Assembly (NCBI RefSeq): GCF_900101025.1
Contig: NZ_FMUH01000001.1
Location: forward strand, 868,001 to 932,000
Reading direction: 5' to 3'
Source of the DNA: Klenkia marina
GTDB lineage: Bacteria > Actinomycetota > Actinomycetes > Mycobacteriales > Geodermatophilaceae
DNA: 64,000 nucleotides
A model generated the notes under the pieces. That model was not told the DNA's origin, made no database searches, and saw only the letters and a program-made list of their open reading frames with translations. Positions 48,708-57,433 of this stretch are shown piece by piece (the first letter of the stretch is position 1; each line of letters begins with the position of its first letter). Both the position numbers and the translations under genes were made by a program.

Positions 48708-50059
48708 CAGGCGCCCAGCAGGTTCTGGCCGCAGACCCGCAGCACCTGGCCGTTGACCCCGGCGCTGGCCGGCTGGGCCAGCCACGCGATGGCCTCGGCG
48801 ACGTCGACCGGCAGACCACCCTGCTGCAGCGAGTTCAGCCGGGCGCCGACCTCGCGGGTGCCGAACGGCATCTTCGCGGTCATCTCGGTGACGATGAACC
48901 CGGGCGCGACCGCGTTGATGGTGGCCCCGCGCGAGGCGAACTCCGGCGCCCACGAGCGCACCATGCCGATCACGCCGGCCTTGGACGCCGAGTAGTTGGT
49001 CTGCCCGCGGTTGCCGGCGATCCCGGACTGCGAGCTGACCGCGACGATCCGCGCGCCGGGCTTCAGCGCGCCCTCGGCGTCGAGCAGGGCCTGGGTCATG
49101 TCCAGCTGCGCCTGCAGGTTCACCGCGAGCACCGAGTTCCAGCGGGCGGCGTCCATGTTGACCAGCAGCTTGTCGCGGGTGATGCCGGCGTTGTGCACGA
49201 CGACGTCCACCCCGCCGTGCCGCTGCACGACGTGCTCGACCAGGCGCTGCGCGGCGTCGGGGGCGGTGATGTCCAGCTGCAGCGCCGTCCCGCCGATGCG
49301 GTTGGCCACCTGGGCCAGCGCCTGGCCGGCGGCCGGGACGTCGACGGCGACCACGTGGGCGCCGTCCCGACCGAGGACCTCGGCGATCGAGGCGCCGATG
49401 CCCCGGGCCGCCCCGGTGACGACGGCGACCTTGCCGGCCAACGGGGTGGACCCGCCGTCACCGGAGGGCACGTCGGCGGCGCTCAGCGTCACGGTCTGGC
49501 CGTCGACGTAGGCCGACCGGCCGGACAGGAAGAACCGCAGCGGCCCGGGCACCGATGCCTCGGCGCCGGCGGGCACGTACACGAGGTTGGCGGTGGCGCC
49601 GGCCCGCAGCTCCTTGGCCAGCGACCGCACCAGGCCGTCGAGGGCCTGCCGGGCCGCGGCCAGCGCCGGGGACGGCGCCTCGCCGGGCACCTCGCCCAGG
49701 ACGACGACCCGGCCGTTGGTGCCCAGCCGCTTGACCGCGGGGGCGAGGAAGTCGTGCGCGGCGGCCAGGTCGGCCGGGGTGGTCACGCCGGTGGCATCGA
49801 GGACGACGGCGGCCACCTTCGCGCCCTTCTCCCCGTCGGCGGTGACCGGGGAGAGCACGGTGACGCCGTCCTCCTTCAGCACCGACTCGACCTCGGCGCG
49901 CAGCCGGCCCTCGCCGGCCGAGCCCACGAGGGCCGGGCCGTCGAGCAGCGGCTGCCCGGGTGAGTAGCGGCGCAGCCGCACGGGCCGGGGCAGGCCCAGC
50001 TGCTTGGTGATCGTGCTGCCGATGCCGGAGTTGGCGAAGTCGCGGTACCAGTCGCTCAT
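48707..50059 (-). CDS. FabG4-like high-molecular-weight 3-oxoacyl-thioester reductase
   Basis: A 450-residue SDR of the FabG4 (HMwFabG) type. The first 200 residues form a flavodoxin-like domain lacking a catalytic site ('MSDWYRDFANSGIGSTITKQLGLPRP' start is typical). The second half is a full SDR with 'TGAARGIG', 'HNAGITRDK' and the catalytic 'YSASKAG'. It reduces 3-oxoacyl-CoA/ACP using NADH. It lies between the thiolase (14 bases upstream) and the HtdX-like gene (one-base overlap) in one operon. Confidence 0.88.
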   Translation of the reverse strand: MSDWYRDFANSGIGSTITKQLGLPRPVRLRRYSPGQPLLDGPALVGSAGEGRLRAEVESVLKEDGVTVLSPVTADGEKGAKVAAVVLDATGVTTPADLAAAHDFLAPAVKRLGTNGRVVVLGEVPGEAPSPALAAARQALDGLVRSLAKELRAGATANLVYVPAGAEASVPGPLRFFLSGRSAYVDGQTVTLSAADVPSGDGGSTPLAGKVAVVTGAARGIGASIAEVLGRDGAHVVAVDVPAAGQALAQVANRIGGTALQLDITAPDAAQRLVEHVVQRHGGVDVVVHNAGITRDKLLVNMDAARWNSVLAVNLQAQLDMTQALLDAEGALKPGARIVAVSSQSGIAGNRGQTNYSASKAGVIGMVRSWAPEFASRGATINAVAPGFIVTEMTAKMPFGTREVGARLNSLQQGGLPVDVAEAIAWLAQPASAGVNGQVLRVCGQNLLGA

Positions 50060-50073
50060 GGCGGTGTCCCTTC

Positions 50074-51348
50074 TCAGCTCTCGAGGATGGCGACGACGCC
50101 CTGGCCGCCGGCCGCGCAGATGGAGATGAGCCCGCGCTTCCCGGGCCCGAGCTCGTGCAGCATCTTGGCCAGCGAGGCGACGATCCGGCCGCCGGTGGCG
50201 GCGAACGGGTGCCCGGCGGCCAGCGACGAGCCGTTGACGTTGAGCTTGGACCGGTCGATCGGGCCCAGGGGCGCGTCGAGACCCAGCTTCTCCTTGCAGA
50301 ACCCCGGGTCCTCCCATGCCTTCATGGTCGAGAGCACCGTCGAGGCGAAGGCCTCGTGGATCTCGTAGAGGTCGAAGTCCTGCAGCGTCAGGCCGTTGCG
50401 GGCCAGCATCACCGGCATGGCGTAGGCCGGGGCCATCAGCAGGCCCTCCCCGCCGTGCACGTAGTCGACAGCGGCGGTCTGCGCGTCCACCAGGTGCGCC
50501 CACACGGGCAGGTTGTGCTCGGCCGCCCACTCGTCGCTGCCGAGCAGCACCGCGGAGGCGCCGTCGGTGAGCGGGGTGGAGTTGGCCGCGGTCATCGTGG
50601 CGCCCTCGCCCTTCCCGAACACCGGCTTGAGCGTCGCCAGCTTCTCCAGCGACGAGTCGGGGCGCAGGTTGTCGTCGCGGGTCAGGCTCAGGAACGGGGT
50701 GACCAGGTCGTCGAAGAACCCGCGGTCGTAGGCGGCGGCCAGGTTGTGGTGGCTGGCCACGGCGAGCTCGTCCTGGGACTCGCGGCTGATCTCCCACACC
50801 TTCGCGGTCTGCGCGGCGTGCTCGCCCATCGACAACCCGGTGCGGGGCTCGACGTTGCGCGGCTGGTCGGGCACGAGCTGGCCCGGCCGGATCCGGCCCA
50901 GCAGCTTGAGGCGGTCGGGCAGGGTCTTGGCGTTGTTCGCCGCGATCAGCACCTTGCGCAGGTCGTCGTTGACCGCCAGGGGCGCGTCGGAGGTGGTGTC
51001 GGTGCCCCCGGCGATGCCGGACTCGATCTGGCCCAGAGCGATCTTGTTCGCCACCAGGACGGCGGCCTCGAGGCCGGTGCCGCAGGCCTGCTGCACGTCG
51101 TAGGCCGGGGTGGACGGCGACAGCTGCGAGCCCAGCACGGCCTCGCGGGTCAGGTTGAAGTCGCGGGCGTGCTTGAGGACGGCGCCGGCGACGACCTCGC
51201 CGACCTGCTCACCGGCCAGACCGTGCCGGGCGACCAGCCCGTCGATGGTGGCGGTGAGCATGTCCTGGTTGCTCGCGCGGGCGTACTTCTTGTTCGAGCG
51301 GGCGAACGGGATGCGGTTCCCGCCGACGATCGCTGCCTTGCGGGTCAT
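50074..51348 (-). CDS. acetyl-CoA acyltransferase (thiolase, FadA2-like)
   Basis: A 424-residue thiolase. The acyl-accepting Cys89 is in 'QQACGTGLEA'; 'YEIHEAFA', 'GHPFAATGGR' and the second cysteine loop 'CAAGGQG' are all intact. It resembles mycobacterial FadA2, including the position before fabG4 and htdX. It cleaves 3-ketoacyl-CoA or runs in reverse. It is first in its operon and divergent from a TetR gene with a shared 64-base promoter holding a perfect operator-like repeat. Confidence 0.9.
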   Translation of the reverse strand: MTRKAAIVGGNRIPFARSNKKYARASNQDMLTATIDGLVARHGLAGEQVGEVVAGAVLKHARDFNLTREAVLGSQLSPSTPAYDVQQACGTGLEAAVLVANKIALGQIESGIAGGTDTTSDAPLAVNDDLRKVLIAANNAKTLPDRLKLLGRIRPGQLVPDQPRNVEPRTGLSMGEHAAQTAKVWEISRESQDELAVASHHNLAAAYDRGFFDDLVTPFLSLTRDDNLRPDSSLEKLATLKPVFGKGEGATMTAANSTPLTDGASAVLLGSDEWAAEHNLPVWAHLVDAQTAAVDYVHGGEGLLMAPAYAMPVMLARNGLTLQDFDLYEIHEAFASTVLSTMKAWEDPGFCKEKLGLDAPLGPIDRSKLNVNGSSLAAGHPFAATGGRIVASLAKMLHELGPGKRGLISICAAGGQGVVAILES

Positions 51349-51387
51349 GGGGGCCTCCGGGGCGCGCTGGGTGGCGTTGTCGGTACC

Positions 51388-51406
51388 GACGGTATCAGGT
51401 ACCGTC
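51388..51406. promoter_or_regulatory. TetR-type operator in fadA2/tetR divergent promoter
   Basis: GACGGTA (51388-51394) and TACCGTC (51400-51406) form a perfect inverted repeat with a 5-base centre, next to CGGTACCG (51381-51388). TTGTCG (51377-51382) and TACCGT (51400-51405) are 17 bases apart, placing transcription start almost on the tetR ATG, so that mRNA may be leaderless. The operator would block both directions. Confidence 0.6.
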
Positions 51407-51412
51407 GTTCAC

Positions 51413-52129
51413 ATGAAGTCGGAGGCGGTGACCCCGCCCACTCCAGCCAGCACCGTCCCGCGACGGCGCGACCGCCGCGACTCCAGGTGGGACGAGCACC
51501 GCCGCGCCCGCCGCGAGCAGCTGGTCGCCGCCACCGTCGCGGCGGTCGGCGAGCACGGCCCCGGGGTCGGCATGGAGCACATCGCCGCCGCCGCCGGCAC
51601 CAGCAAGACCGTCGTCTACCGGCACTTCGCCGACCGCGGCGAACTGCACCTGGCCGTCTGCGCCCGGGTGGCCGAACAGCTGCTCGACGCCCTGCGCGCC
51701 GCGATGACCAGCACCGACAAACCGCGGCAGATGGTCGCCGCGGCCATCGACACCTACCTGGCGTTCATCGAGGCCGACCCCGAGCTGTACCGGTTCGTCG
51801 TGCACGCCCCGGCCGAGCGCGAGCCCGGCGCCGACCCCATCGCCGGGCTGTCGGAGCTGGTGGGCGACCAGGCCACGGCACTGGTCGCCCTCGCCCTCGA
51901 GCAGGCCGGCCGGCCCGTCGCCGCCGCCGAGCCCTGGGGCCACGGCCTCGTCGGCCTGGTCCGCGCCGCCGGCGACCGCTGGCTCGGCGGCAGCGCCCCC
52001 ATGCCGCGGGCCGAGCTCACCGCCCACCTCACCGATCTCGCCTGGGCAGGCCTGTCCGGCGTCGTCCAGCCCCGCACCACCACACCCCGCACCACCACGC
52101 AGCGCCCCACCACGGAGGGATCCCGATGA
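51413..52129 (+). CDS. TetR-family regulator of the fatty-acid block
   Basis: A 238-residue TetR protein. A basic N-terminal stretch precedes the helix-turn-helix ('VAATVAAVGEHGPGVGMEHIAAAAGTSKTVVYRHFADRGELHLAV'). The ligand domain carries 'YLAFIEADPELYRFVVHAP'. The C-terminus is a Thr/Pro/Arg low-complexity tail ('RTTTPRTTTQRPTT'). It overlaps the acyl-CoA oxidase-like gene by four bases and faces the fadA2 operon, so it probably represses both, with an acyl-CoA as inducer; that role is inferred. Confidence 0.85.
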   Translation: MKSEAVTPPTPASTVPRRRDRRDSRWDEHRRARREQLVAATVAAVGEHGPGVGMEHIAAAAGTSKTVVYRHFADRGELHLAVCARVAEQLLDALRAAMTSTDKPRQMVAAAIDTYLAFIEADPELYRFVVHAPAEREPGADPIAGLSELVGDQATALVALALEQAGRPVAAAEPWGHGLVGLVRAAGDRWLGGSAPMPRAELTAHLTDLAWAGLSGVVQPRTTTPRTTTQRPTTEGSR

Positions 52130-54180
52130 CCAGCACGCAGCAGTCCCTGACCCCGGTCGACCCCGCGCGCCTCACCGAGGTGCTCGACGGCCGGTGGGCG
52201 CACGTGCGCCGCGACGCCCGCGACCAGCTCGGCGAGCAGAAGTACGCCCCGGTGTACGGCGAGACCGGTGCCGAGGCCCGCGAGCGCATCACCGGCCTGC
52301 TCAAGGACCTCGCCGCCACCGGCCGCACGCGGCTGGGCTTCCCGAAGGCCTACGGCGGCGAGGAGGACTCCGGCGCCTCGGTCACCTCGATCGAGATGCT
52401 GGCCTACGGCGACCTCTCGCTCATGGTCAAGGCCGGGGTGCAGTGGGGCCTGTTCGGCGGCGCCGTGCAGCTGCTGGGCAGCGAGCGCCACCACGAGGCC
52501 TACCTGCAGAAGATCATCGACGCCGACCTGCTCGGCTGCTTCGCGATGACCGAGACCGGCCACGGCTCCGACGTCCAGCAGCTGCGCACCACCTGCACCT
52601 ACGACCCGGCGACGCAGACCTTCGACCTGCACACCCCGCACGAGGCCGCGCGCAAGGACTACATCGGCAACGCCGCGAAGGACGGCCGCATGGCTGTCGT
52701 CTTCGCACAGCTGGTCACCCAGGGCCAGCGGCACGGCGTGCACGCCTGGCTGGTGCCGATCCGCGACGAGGCCGGCAACCCGGTGCCCGGCGTGACCATC
52801 GGGGACGACGGCCCGAAGGCCGGGCTCAACGGCGTGGACAACGGCCGGCTGAGCTTCGACCACGTCAGCGTGCCGCACGACATGCTGCTCGACCGCTACG
52901 GCCAGGTCGCCGAGGACGGCACCTACACCTCGTCGATCGAGAACGAGACCCGGCGCTTCTTCACCATGCTCGGCACCCTCGTGCGCGGCCGCGTGAGCGT
53001 CGGCGGCTCGGCCGGCTCGGCCACCAAGCTGGCCCTGCAGATCGCCACCCGGTACGGCGACCAGCGGCGCCAGTTCGCCGCCCCCGGCGAGGACCGCGAG
53101 ATCGTCATCAACGACTACCTCGTGCACCAGCGCAAGCTCCTGCCGGCGCTGGCCAAGAGCTACGCCCTGCACTTCGCCCAGGAGGAGCTCACCTCCACCA
53201 TGCACGACGTGCAGGGGGCTGCGGACGTCGACGAGGTCGCCCAGCGCGAGCTCGAGTCCCGCGCCGCCGGGCTCAAGGCCGCCAACACCTGGCACGCCAC
53301 GGCCACCATCCAGATGTGCCGCGAGGCCTGCGGCGGCGCCGGGTACCTGGCGGAGAACCGGCTGCCGGCCCTCAAGGCCGACACCGACGTGTTCACCACC
53401 TTCGAGGGCGACAACACGGTGCTGCTGCAGCTGGTCGCCAAGGGGCTGCTCACCGGCTACCAGGACTCCTTCGGGTCGCTGGACAGCTGGGGCAAGGCGC
53501 AGTTCGTCGCCGACCTGGTCAAGGAGACGGTGCTCGAGCGCACCGCCGCCCGCGGCCTCATCGCCCGCCTGGTCGACGCCGTCCCCGGTCGCGACGAGGA
53601 GGTCTCGCTGCTGGACCGCGGTTGGCAGCTGAAGATGTTCGAGGACCGCGAGAAGCACACCCTCGAGGGGGCGGCCAACCGCCTGCGCAAGGGCGCCTCG
53701 AACAAGGAGAACCGACTGTTCGACGTCTTCAACGACGTCCAGGACCACGTGCTGCGGACGGCGACCACCCACATCGACCGCGTGGTGCTGGAGGCGTTCG
53801 TCGCCGCCGTCGACCGCACCGCCGACCCGGCGGCGAAGGCGCTGCTGGCCAAGCTGTGCGACCTGTACGCGCTGAGCACCATCGAGGCCGACCGCGGCTG
53901 GTTCCTCGAGCACGGCCGGCTCACCCCGGCCCGGTCCAAGGCGGTGACCAGCGCGGTCAACGCCCTGCTCAAGGAGCTCCGGCCGCACATGCGCACGCTG
54001 GTCGACGGGTTCGCCATCCCCGACGCCTGGGTGCAGTCGCGCATCGTGCGCGAGGAGGGCCCGCGCCAGGACGCCATGGCCGCCGAGGACGCGCGGGTGC
54101 GCGCCGTCCACGGGGAGGGCTCGGCCGTCGACACCCCCGACGCCACGGCCGTCGACCTGGAGATGGCCCCCGCCCAGTAG
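52126..54180 (+). CDS. acyl-CoA oxidase/dehydrogenase-family flavoprotein (ACOX-like)
   Basis: A 684-residue protein longer than ordinary acyl-CoA dehydrogenases (about 380-610) and with the layout of acyl-CoA oxidases. 'CFAMTETGHGSDVQQLRTTCTYDPATQTFDLHTP' and 'VVFAQLVTQGQRHGVHAWLVPIRD' are ACOX hallmarks, followed by 'MCREACGGAGYLAENRL' and 'TTFEGDNTVLLQLVAKGLL' with the catalytic Glu, and the extra C-terminal helical domain. It introduces the 2,3-double bond into acyl-CoA; whether electrons go to oxygen or to ETF is not evident. GGAGGGA precedes the ATG, which overlaps the tetR stop. Confidence 0.87.
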   Translation: MTSTQQSLTPVDPARLTEVLDGRWAHVRRDARDQLGEQKYAPVYGETGAEARERITGLLKDLAATGRTRLGFPKAYGGEEDSGASVTSIEMLAYGDLSLMVKAGVQWGLFGGAVQLLGSERHHEAYLQKIIDADLLGCFAMTETGHGSDVQQLRTTCTYDPATQTFDLHTPHEAARKDYIGNAAKDGRMAVVFAQLVTQGQRHGVHAWLVPIRDEAGNPVPGVTIGDDGPKAGLNGVDNGRLSFDHVSVPHDMLLDRYGQVAEDGTYTSSIENETRRFFTMLGTLVRGRVSVGGSAGSATKLALQIATRYGDQRRQFAAPGEDREIVINDYLVHQRKLLPALAKSYALHFAQEELTSTMHDVQGAADVDEVAQRELESRAAGLKAANTWHATATIQMCREACGGAGYLAENRLPALKADTDVFTTFEGDNTVLLQLVAKGLLTGYQDSFGSLDSWGKAQFVADLVKETVLERTAARGLIARLVDAVPGRDEEVSLLDRGWQLKMFEDREKHTLEGAANRLRKGASNKENRLFDVFNDVQDHVLRTATTHIDRVVLEAFVAAVDRTADPAAKALLAKLCDLYALSTIEADRGWFLEHGRLTPARSKAVTSAVNALLKELRPHMRTLVDGFAIPDAWVQSRIVREEGPRQDAMAAEDARVRAVHGEGSAVDTPDATAVDLEMAPAQ

Positions 54181-54190
54181 CCCACGCCCG

Positions 54191-54252
54191 GGGTATCGGA
54201 AGCTCCACCTCCTCGATCCACCCCGATGGGCGGGGTAGAGCTTCCGATACCC
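54191..54252. terminator. 15-bp perfect inverted repeat after the ACOX-like gene
   Basis: GGGTATCGGAAGCTC (54191-54205) pairs exactly with GAGCTTCCGATACCC (54238-54252), starting 10 bases after the stop. The 32-base centre is itself able to fold. A terminator between the ACOX-like and TRIC-like genes is likely, though no T-run is present. Confidence 0.6.
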
Positions 54253-54275
54253 GGGGTGGGCGGGAGGATGACGCG

Positions 54276-54974
54276 GTGAGCGCCGCTGCCGACGTCCTGC
54301 GCATCCCGGTGGCGGTGGACCTCGCCGCCGTCGTCGTCGGAGCCCTCACGGGTGGCCTGCTGGCCGCCCGTGAGGGCTTCGCGCTGTCCGGCGTGCTGCT
54401 GCTCGGGGTCACCGGTGGTCTGGGCGGCGGTCTGATCCGCGACGCGCTCATGGGCGTACCGGCCGTGGCGCTGACGAACCCGGCCTACCTGCCCGCGGTG
54501 GGGATCGCGGCGATGATCACCTTCTTCTTCTCGGGCTGGCTCAACCGCACCACCGGCCTGCTCAACACCCTCGATGCCCTGAGCCTGGGCTTCTTCACCG
54601 TCATCGGCGCGCAGAAGGCCCAGCTGGCCGGGCTGCCGGTGGCCAGCGTCGTCTTCCTCGGGGTGGCCACCGCGGTGGGCGGCGCGGTGATCCGCGACGT
54701 GCTGCTCGCCCAGCGGGCCGACATCGTCCAGCCCGGGCCGTACAACGCCGTCGCCGCGCTCATCGGCGCCTCGGTGCTGGCGGTGCTGTCCGGGCCGCTG
54801 GACCTCCCGCTGCTCCCGGTCGCCGGCATGACCATCGCGCTGGTGGCCGGGCTGCGGCTGCTGTCGGTGCACCGGGGCTGGTCCGCGCCGGTCGCCATCG
54901 ACCTGCCCCTGCAGGCCCGCACCCGCTGGACGCAGCGCCGCAGCCGCGGCGGCCCTCCCGATGACCCGGAGTAG
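54276..54974 (+). CDS. TRIC-like cation channel family protein (UPF0126)
   Basis: A 232-residue membrane protein with about seven hydrophobic spans and the duplicated UPF0126 motif: 'GVTGGLGGGLIRDALMGVPAVALTNPAYLPAVG' and 'VATAVGGAVIRDVLLAQRADIVQPGPYNAVAALIG'. Prokaryotic homologues of TRIC channels carry this repeat and conduct potassium or other cations. The GTG follows GGGAGG. It stands alone between the ACOX-like gene and a GGDEF-EAL gene. Confidence 0.85.
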   Translation: MSAAADVLRIPVAVDLAAVVVGALTGGLLAAREGFALSGVLLLGVTGGLGGGLIRDALMGVPAVALTNPAYLPAVGIAAMITFFFSGWLNRTTGLLNTLDALSLGFFTVIGAQKAQLAGLPVASVVFLGVATAVGGAVIRDVLLAQRADIVQPGPYNAVAALIGASVLAVLSGPLDLPLLPVAGMTIALVAGLRLLSVHRGWSAPVAIDLPLQARTRWTQRRSRGGPPDDPE

Positions 54975-55068
54975 CGGAGCGATCACTCCCTAGAGGGATG
55001 CGTCGTGCACGACCCACCGGGAGGATGACCCCGCCGGCATCCGGGCCGGAGTCGCAGGAGGAGACCTC

Positions 55069-57372
55069 ATGGAGCGGGGACACCGCGCGGCCGGACCACC
55101 CTCGTGGGCCGTCCTGGCCTCCGTCGCCGTCGTCCTCGCCTACCTGGCCGCCCTCGCGCTCTCGCCCGCCGACGTCTTCGAGCGCTACACCTCCAACCTC
55201 GTCCAGGCCGCGGCCGGGCTGGTCGCCGCCGTCCTCGCCGCGCGGCGGGCGCGGGTCTCGACCGGGCGCTCCCGCTGGTCGTGGGCCTGCCTGGCCGCCG
55301 GCACCGGCGCCTGGACAGCCGGGCAGGGCTGGTGGTGCTGGGTGCAGGTCGTGCAGGGCGGCGAGGCACCCTTCCCGTCGGTCGCCGACGTCGGGTTCGT
55401 GGCCTTCCCGCTGCTGGCCGGGGCCGCGCTGCTGCTGCAGCCCACCGCCGACGGCTCGGTGGGCCGGGTCCAGCGGGGCCTGGACGCCGCCATGACCTCG
55501 GCCGCCGTCGGCCTGGTCAGCTGGGAGACCACCCTGGGCGCCGTCGTGGCCACCAACACCGGCGACGACCTGCTCACCGGTGCGCTGCTCGTGGGCTACC
55601 CGGTGCTCGACGTCCTGCTGGTCGTGCTCGGCGTGCTCACCCTCGCCCGGGCCACCGGCGACCGGGTGCCCACCGCGCTGGTGGTGCTCGGGCTGCTGGC
55701 CTTCAGCGTCTCCGACAGCGCGTTCGCCTACGTCGCGGCCGCGGGGAGCTACGACGGCAACCTGCTCGACCTCGGCTGGGTCAGCGGTTTCCTGCTGATC
55801 GGGCTGGCCGCGCTGCGCACCCCGGCGGCCCCGGGGACGGCGAGCACCCAGCGCGAGCGCGCCCGGCGGATCTCCCGGGCCGACTTCCTCCCCTACGTGC
55901 CGGTCGCCGCGGCGCTGGCGATCACCACGATCCTGGTGGTGGCCGGCCGCACGCTGAACCGCTGGGAGCTGCTCACCGCCGGCGTCGTCATCGCGCTGCT
56001 GCTCACCCGCCAGTACGTGGCCCTGCGCGACAACGGCCGGCTCGCCCTCGAGCTGGCCACCCGCGAGGCGGAGCTGCGCCACCAGGCCTTCCACGACGGG
56101 CTCACCGGGCTGGCCAACCGCGCACTGTTCCTCGACCGGCTCGCCCACGCCCTGGCCCTGCACGCCCGCGACCTGCGCCCGGTCGCCGTGGTCTTCCTCG
56201 ACCTCGACGACTTCAAGGTCGTCAACGACACCCTCGGCCACGCCGTCGGCGACGAGCTGCTGGTGCGGGTGGCCGAGCGGCTGACCGGCGCCGTGCGCAC
56301 CGGGGACACCGTGGCCCGCCTGGGCGGCGACGAGTTCGCCGTCCTGCTCGAGGACGGCGGCGACCCGCTGCCGATCGCCGCCAAGGTCGCCGACGCCCTG
56401 GTCCCGCCGTTCACGCTGGCCGGGGACGTCGTCGACGTGCACGCCAGCGTGGGCATCTGCGAGCTGTCCCCGCACGACGCACCGCTGGCCGCCGACGAGC
56501 TGCTGGCCCGCTCGGACACCGCCATGTACGCGGCCAAGCGCTCGGGCAAGGACCGCATCGTGTCGTGGTCGTCGGGCATGAGCCTGGCCGAGCTGCAGGA
56601 CGAGGAGCTGCGGGCCGCCCTGCGCGCCGCCATCGACGACCGCAGGGTGCGGCTGGCCTACCAGCCGATCGTCGAGCTGGACACCGGCCGCGTGATCGGC
56701 CTGGAGGCCCTGGCCCGCTGGCGGCACGAGGGCCGGGATGTCCCGCCCGACGTGTTCATCCCGCTCGCCGAGCGCACCGGCCTCATGACGGCGCTCACCG
56801 CCGACCTGCTCGAGACCGCCTGCGGCCGGTTGTCGGCCTGGACGATGCGGCGCGCGGAGCCGCTGGCCGTGCACGTCAACGTGGCCCCCAGCCAGCTGGT
56901 CGCACCCGGGTTCGTCGGCACCGTCGCCGCGCTGGTCGCCCGCTACCGGCTCCGTCCGGGCGGCCTGGTGCTGGAGATCACCGAGTCGGGCATCTTCGCC
57001 GACCTCGACGCCGCCCGGCGGACCGTCACCGAGCTGCGCCAGCTCGGCGTCGGGGTCTCCCTCGACGACTTCGGGGTCGGCTACTCCTCGCTGGCGCAGC
57101 TGAACTCCATGCCGCTGGACTCGGTCAAGATCGACCGCTCGTTCCTGGCCGGCATCGACACCGACCCCCGCCAGGCCACCTTCCTGCACGCGGTGCTGCG
57201 GTTGGCCGAGGAGATCGACCTCCCGGTCGTCGCCGAGGGCGTCGAGCGGCCCGCCCAGCTCACCCTGCTGCGCGCGCTGGGCTGCCGGCACGCCCAGGGC
57301 TACCTGCTGGGCCGTCCGGTCGACCCCTCACTGGTCCCGGGCCTGCTGGGCGGGGTCCCCGTCCCGGTCTGA
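55069..57372 (+). CDS. membrane GGDEF-EAL cyclic-di-GMP enzyme
   Basis: A 767-residue protein. About nine hydrophobic spans occupy the first 320 residues, a sensor region without known signature. The GGDEF domain starts 'HDGLTGLANRALFLDRL'; it has an intact 'RLGGDEF' and an 'RTGD' inhibitory-site motif five residues before it. The EAL domain is complete: 'GLEALARW', 'ITESG', 'SLDDFGVGYSSL', 'KIDRSF' and 'VAEGVE'. It may both make and degrade cyclic di-GMP. The ATG follows AGGAGGAG. The next gene, an EAL protein lacking catalytic residues, begins 61 bases downstream. Confidence 0.9.
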   Translation: MERGHRAAGPPSWAVLASVAVVLAYLAALALSPADVFERYTSNLVQAAAGLVAAVLAARRARVSTGRSRWSWACLAAGTGAWTAGQGWWCWVQVVQGGEAPFPSVADVGFVAFPLLAGAALLLQPTADGSVGRVQRGLDAAMTSAAVGLVSWETTLGAVVATNTGDDLLTGALLVGYPVLDVLLVVLGVLTLARATGDRVPTALVVLGLLAFSVSDSAFAYVAAAGSYDGNLLDLGWVSGFLLIGLAALRTPAAPGTASTQRERARRISRADFLPYVPVAAALAITTILVVAGRTLNRWELLTAGVVIALLLTRQYVALRDNGRLALELATREAELRHQAFHDGLTGLANRALFLDRLAHALALHARDLRPVAVVFLDLDDFKVVNDTLGHAVGDELLVRVAERLTGAVRTGDTVARLGGDEFAVLLEDGGDPLPIAAKVADALVPPFTLAGDVVDVHASVGICELSPHDAPLAADELLARSDTAMYAAKRSGKDRIVSWSSGMSLAELQDEELRAALRAAIDDRRVRLAYQPIVELDTGRVIGLEALARWRHEGRDVPPDVFIPLAERTGLMTALTADLLETACGRLSAWTMRRAEPLAVHVNVAPSQLVAPGFVGTVAALVARYRLRPGGLVLEITESGIFADLDAARRTVTELRQLGVGVSLDDFGVGYSSLAQLNSMPLDSVKIDRSFLAGIDTDPRQATFLHAVLRLAEEIDLPVVAEGVERPAQLTLLRALGCRHAQGYLLGRPVDPSLVPGLLGGVPVPV

Positions 57373-57433
57373 CCTCCCCCCTGCGGGGGACGCCGGGGTC
57401 AAGGCCGGCGCACCGGGCGACGATCCCCCGGGC

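Noticed and set aside
52126-54180. Assignment of this gene as FadE5 by synteny with mycobacteria
   Set aside because: The sequence motifs and 684-residue length fit acyl-CoA oxidases, not FadE5.
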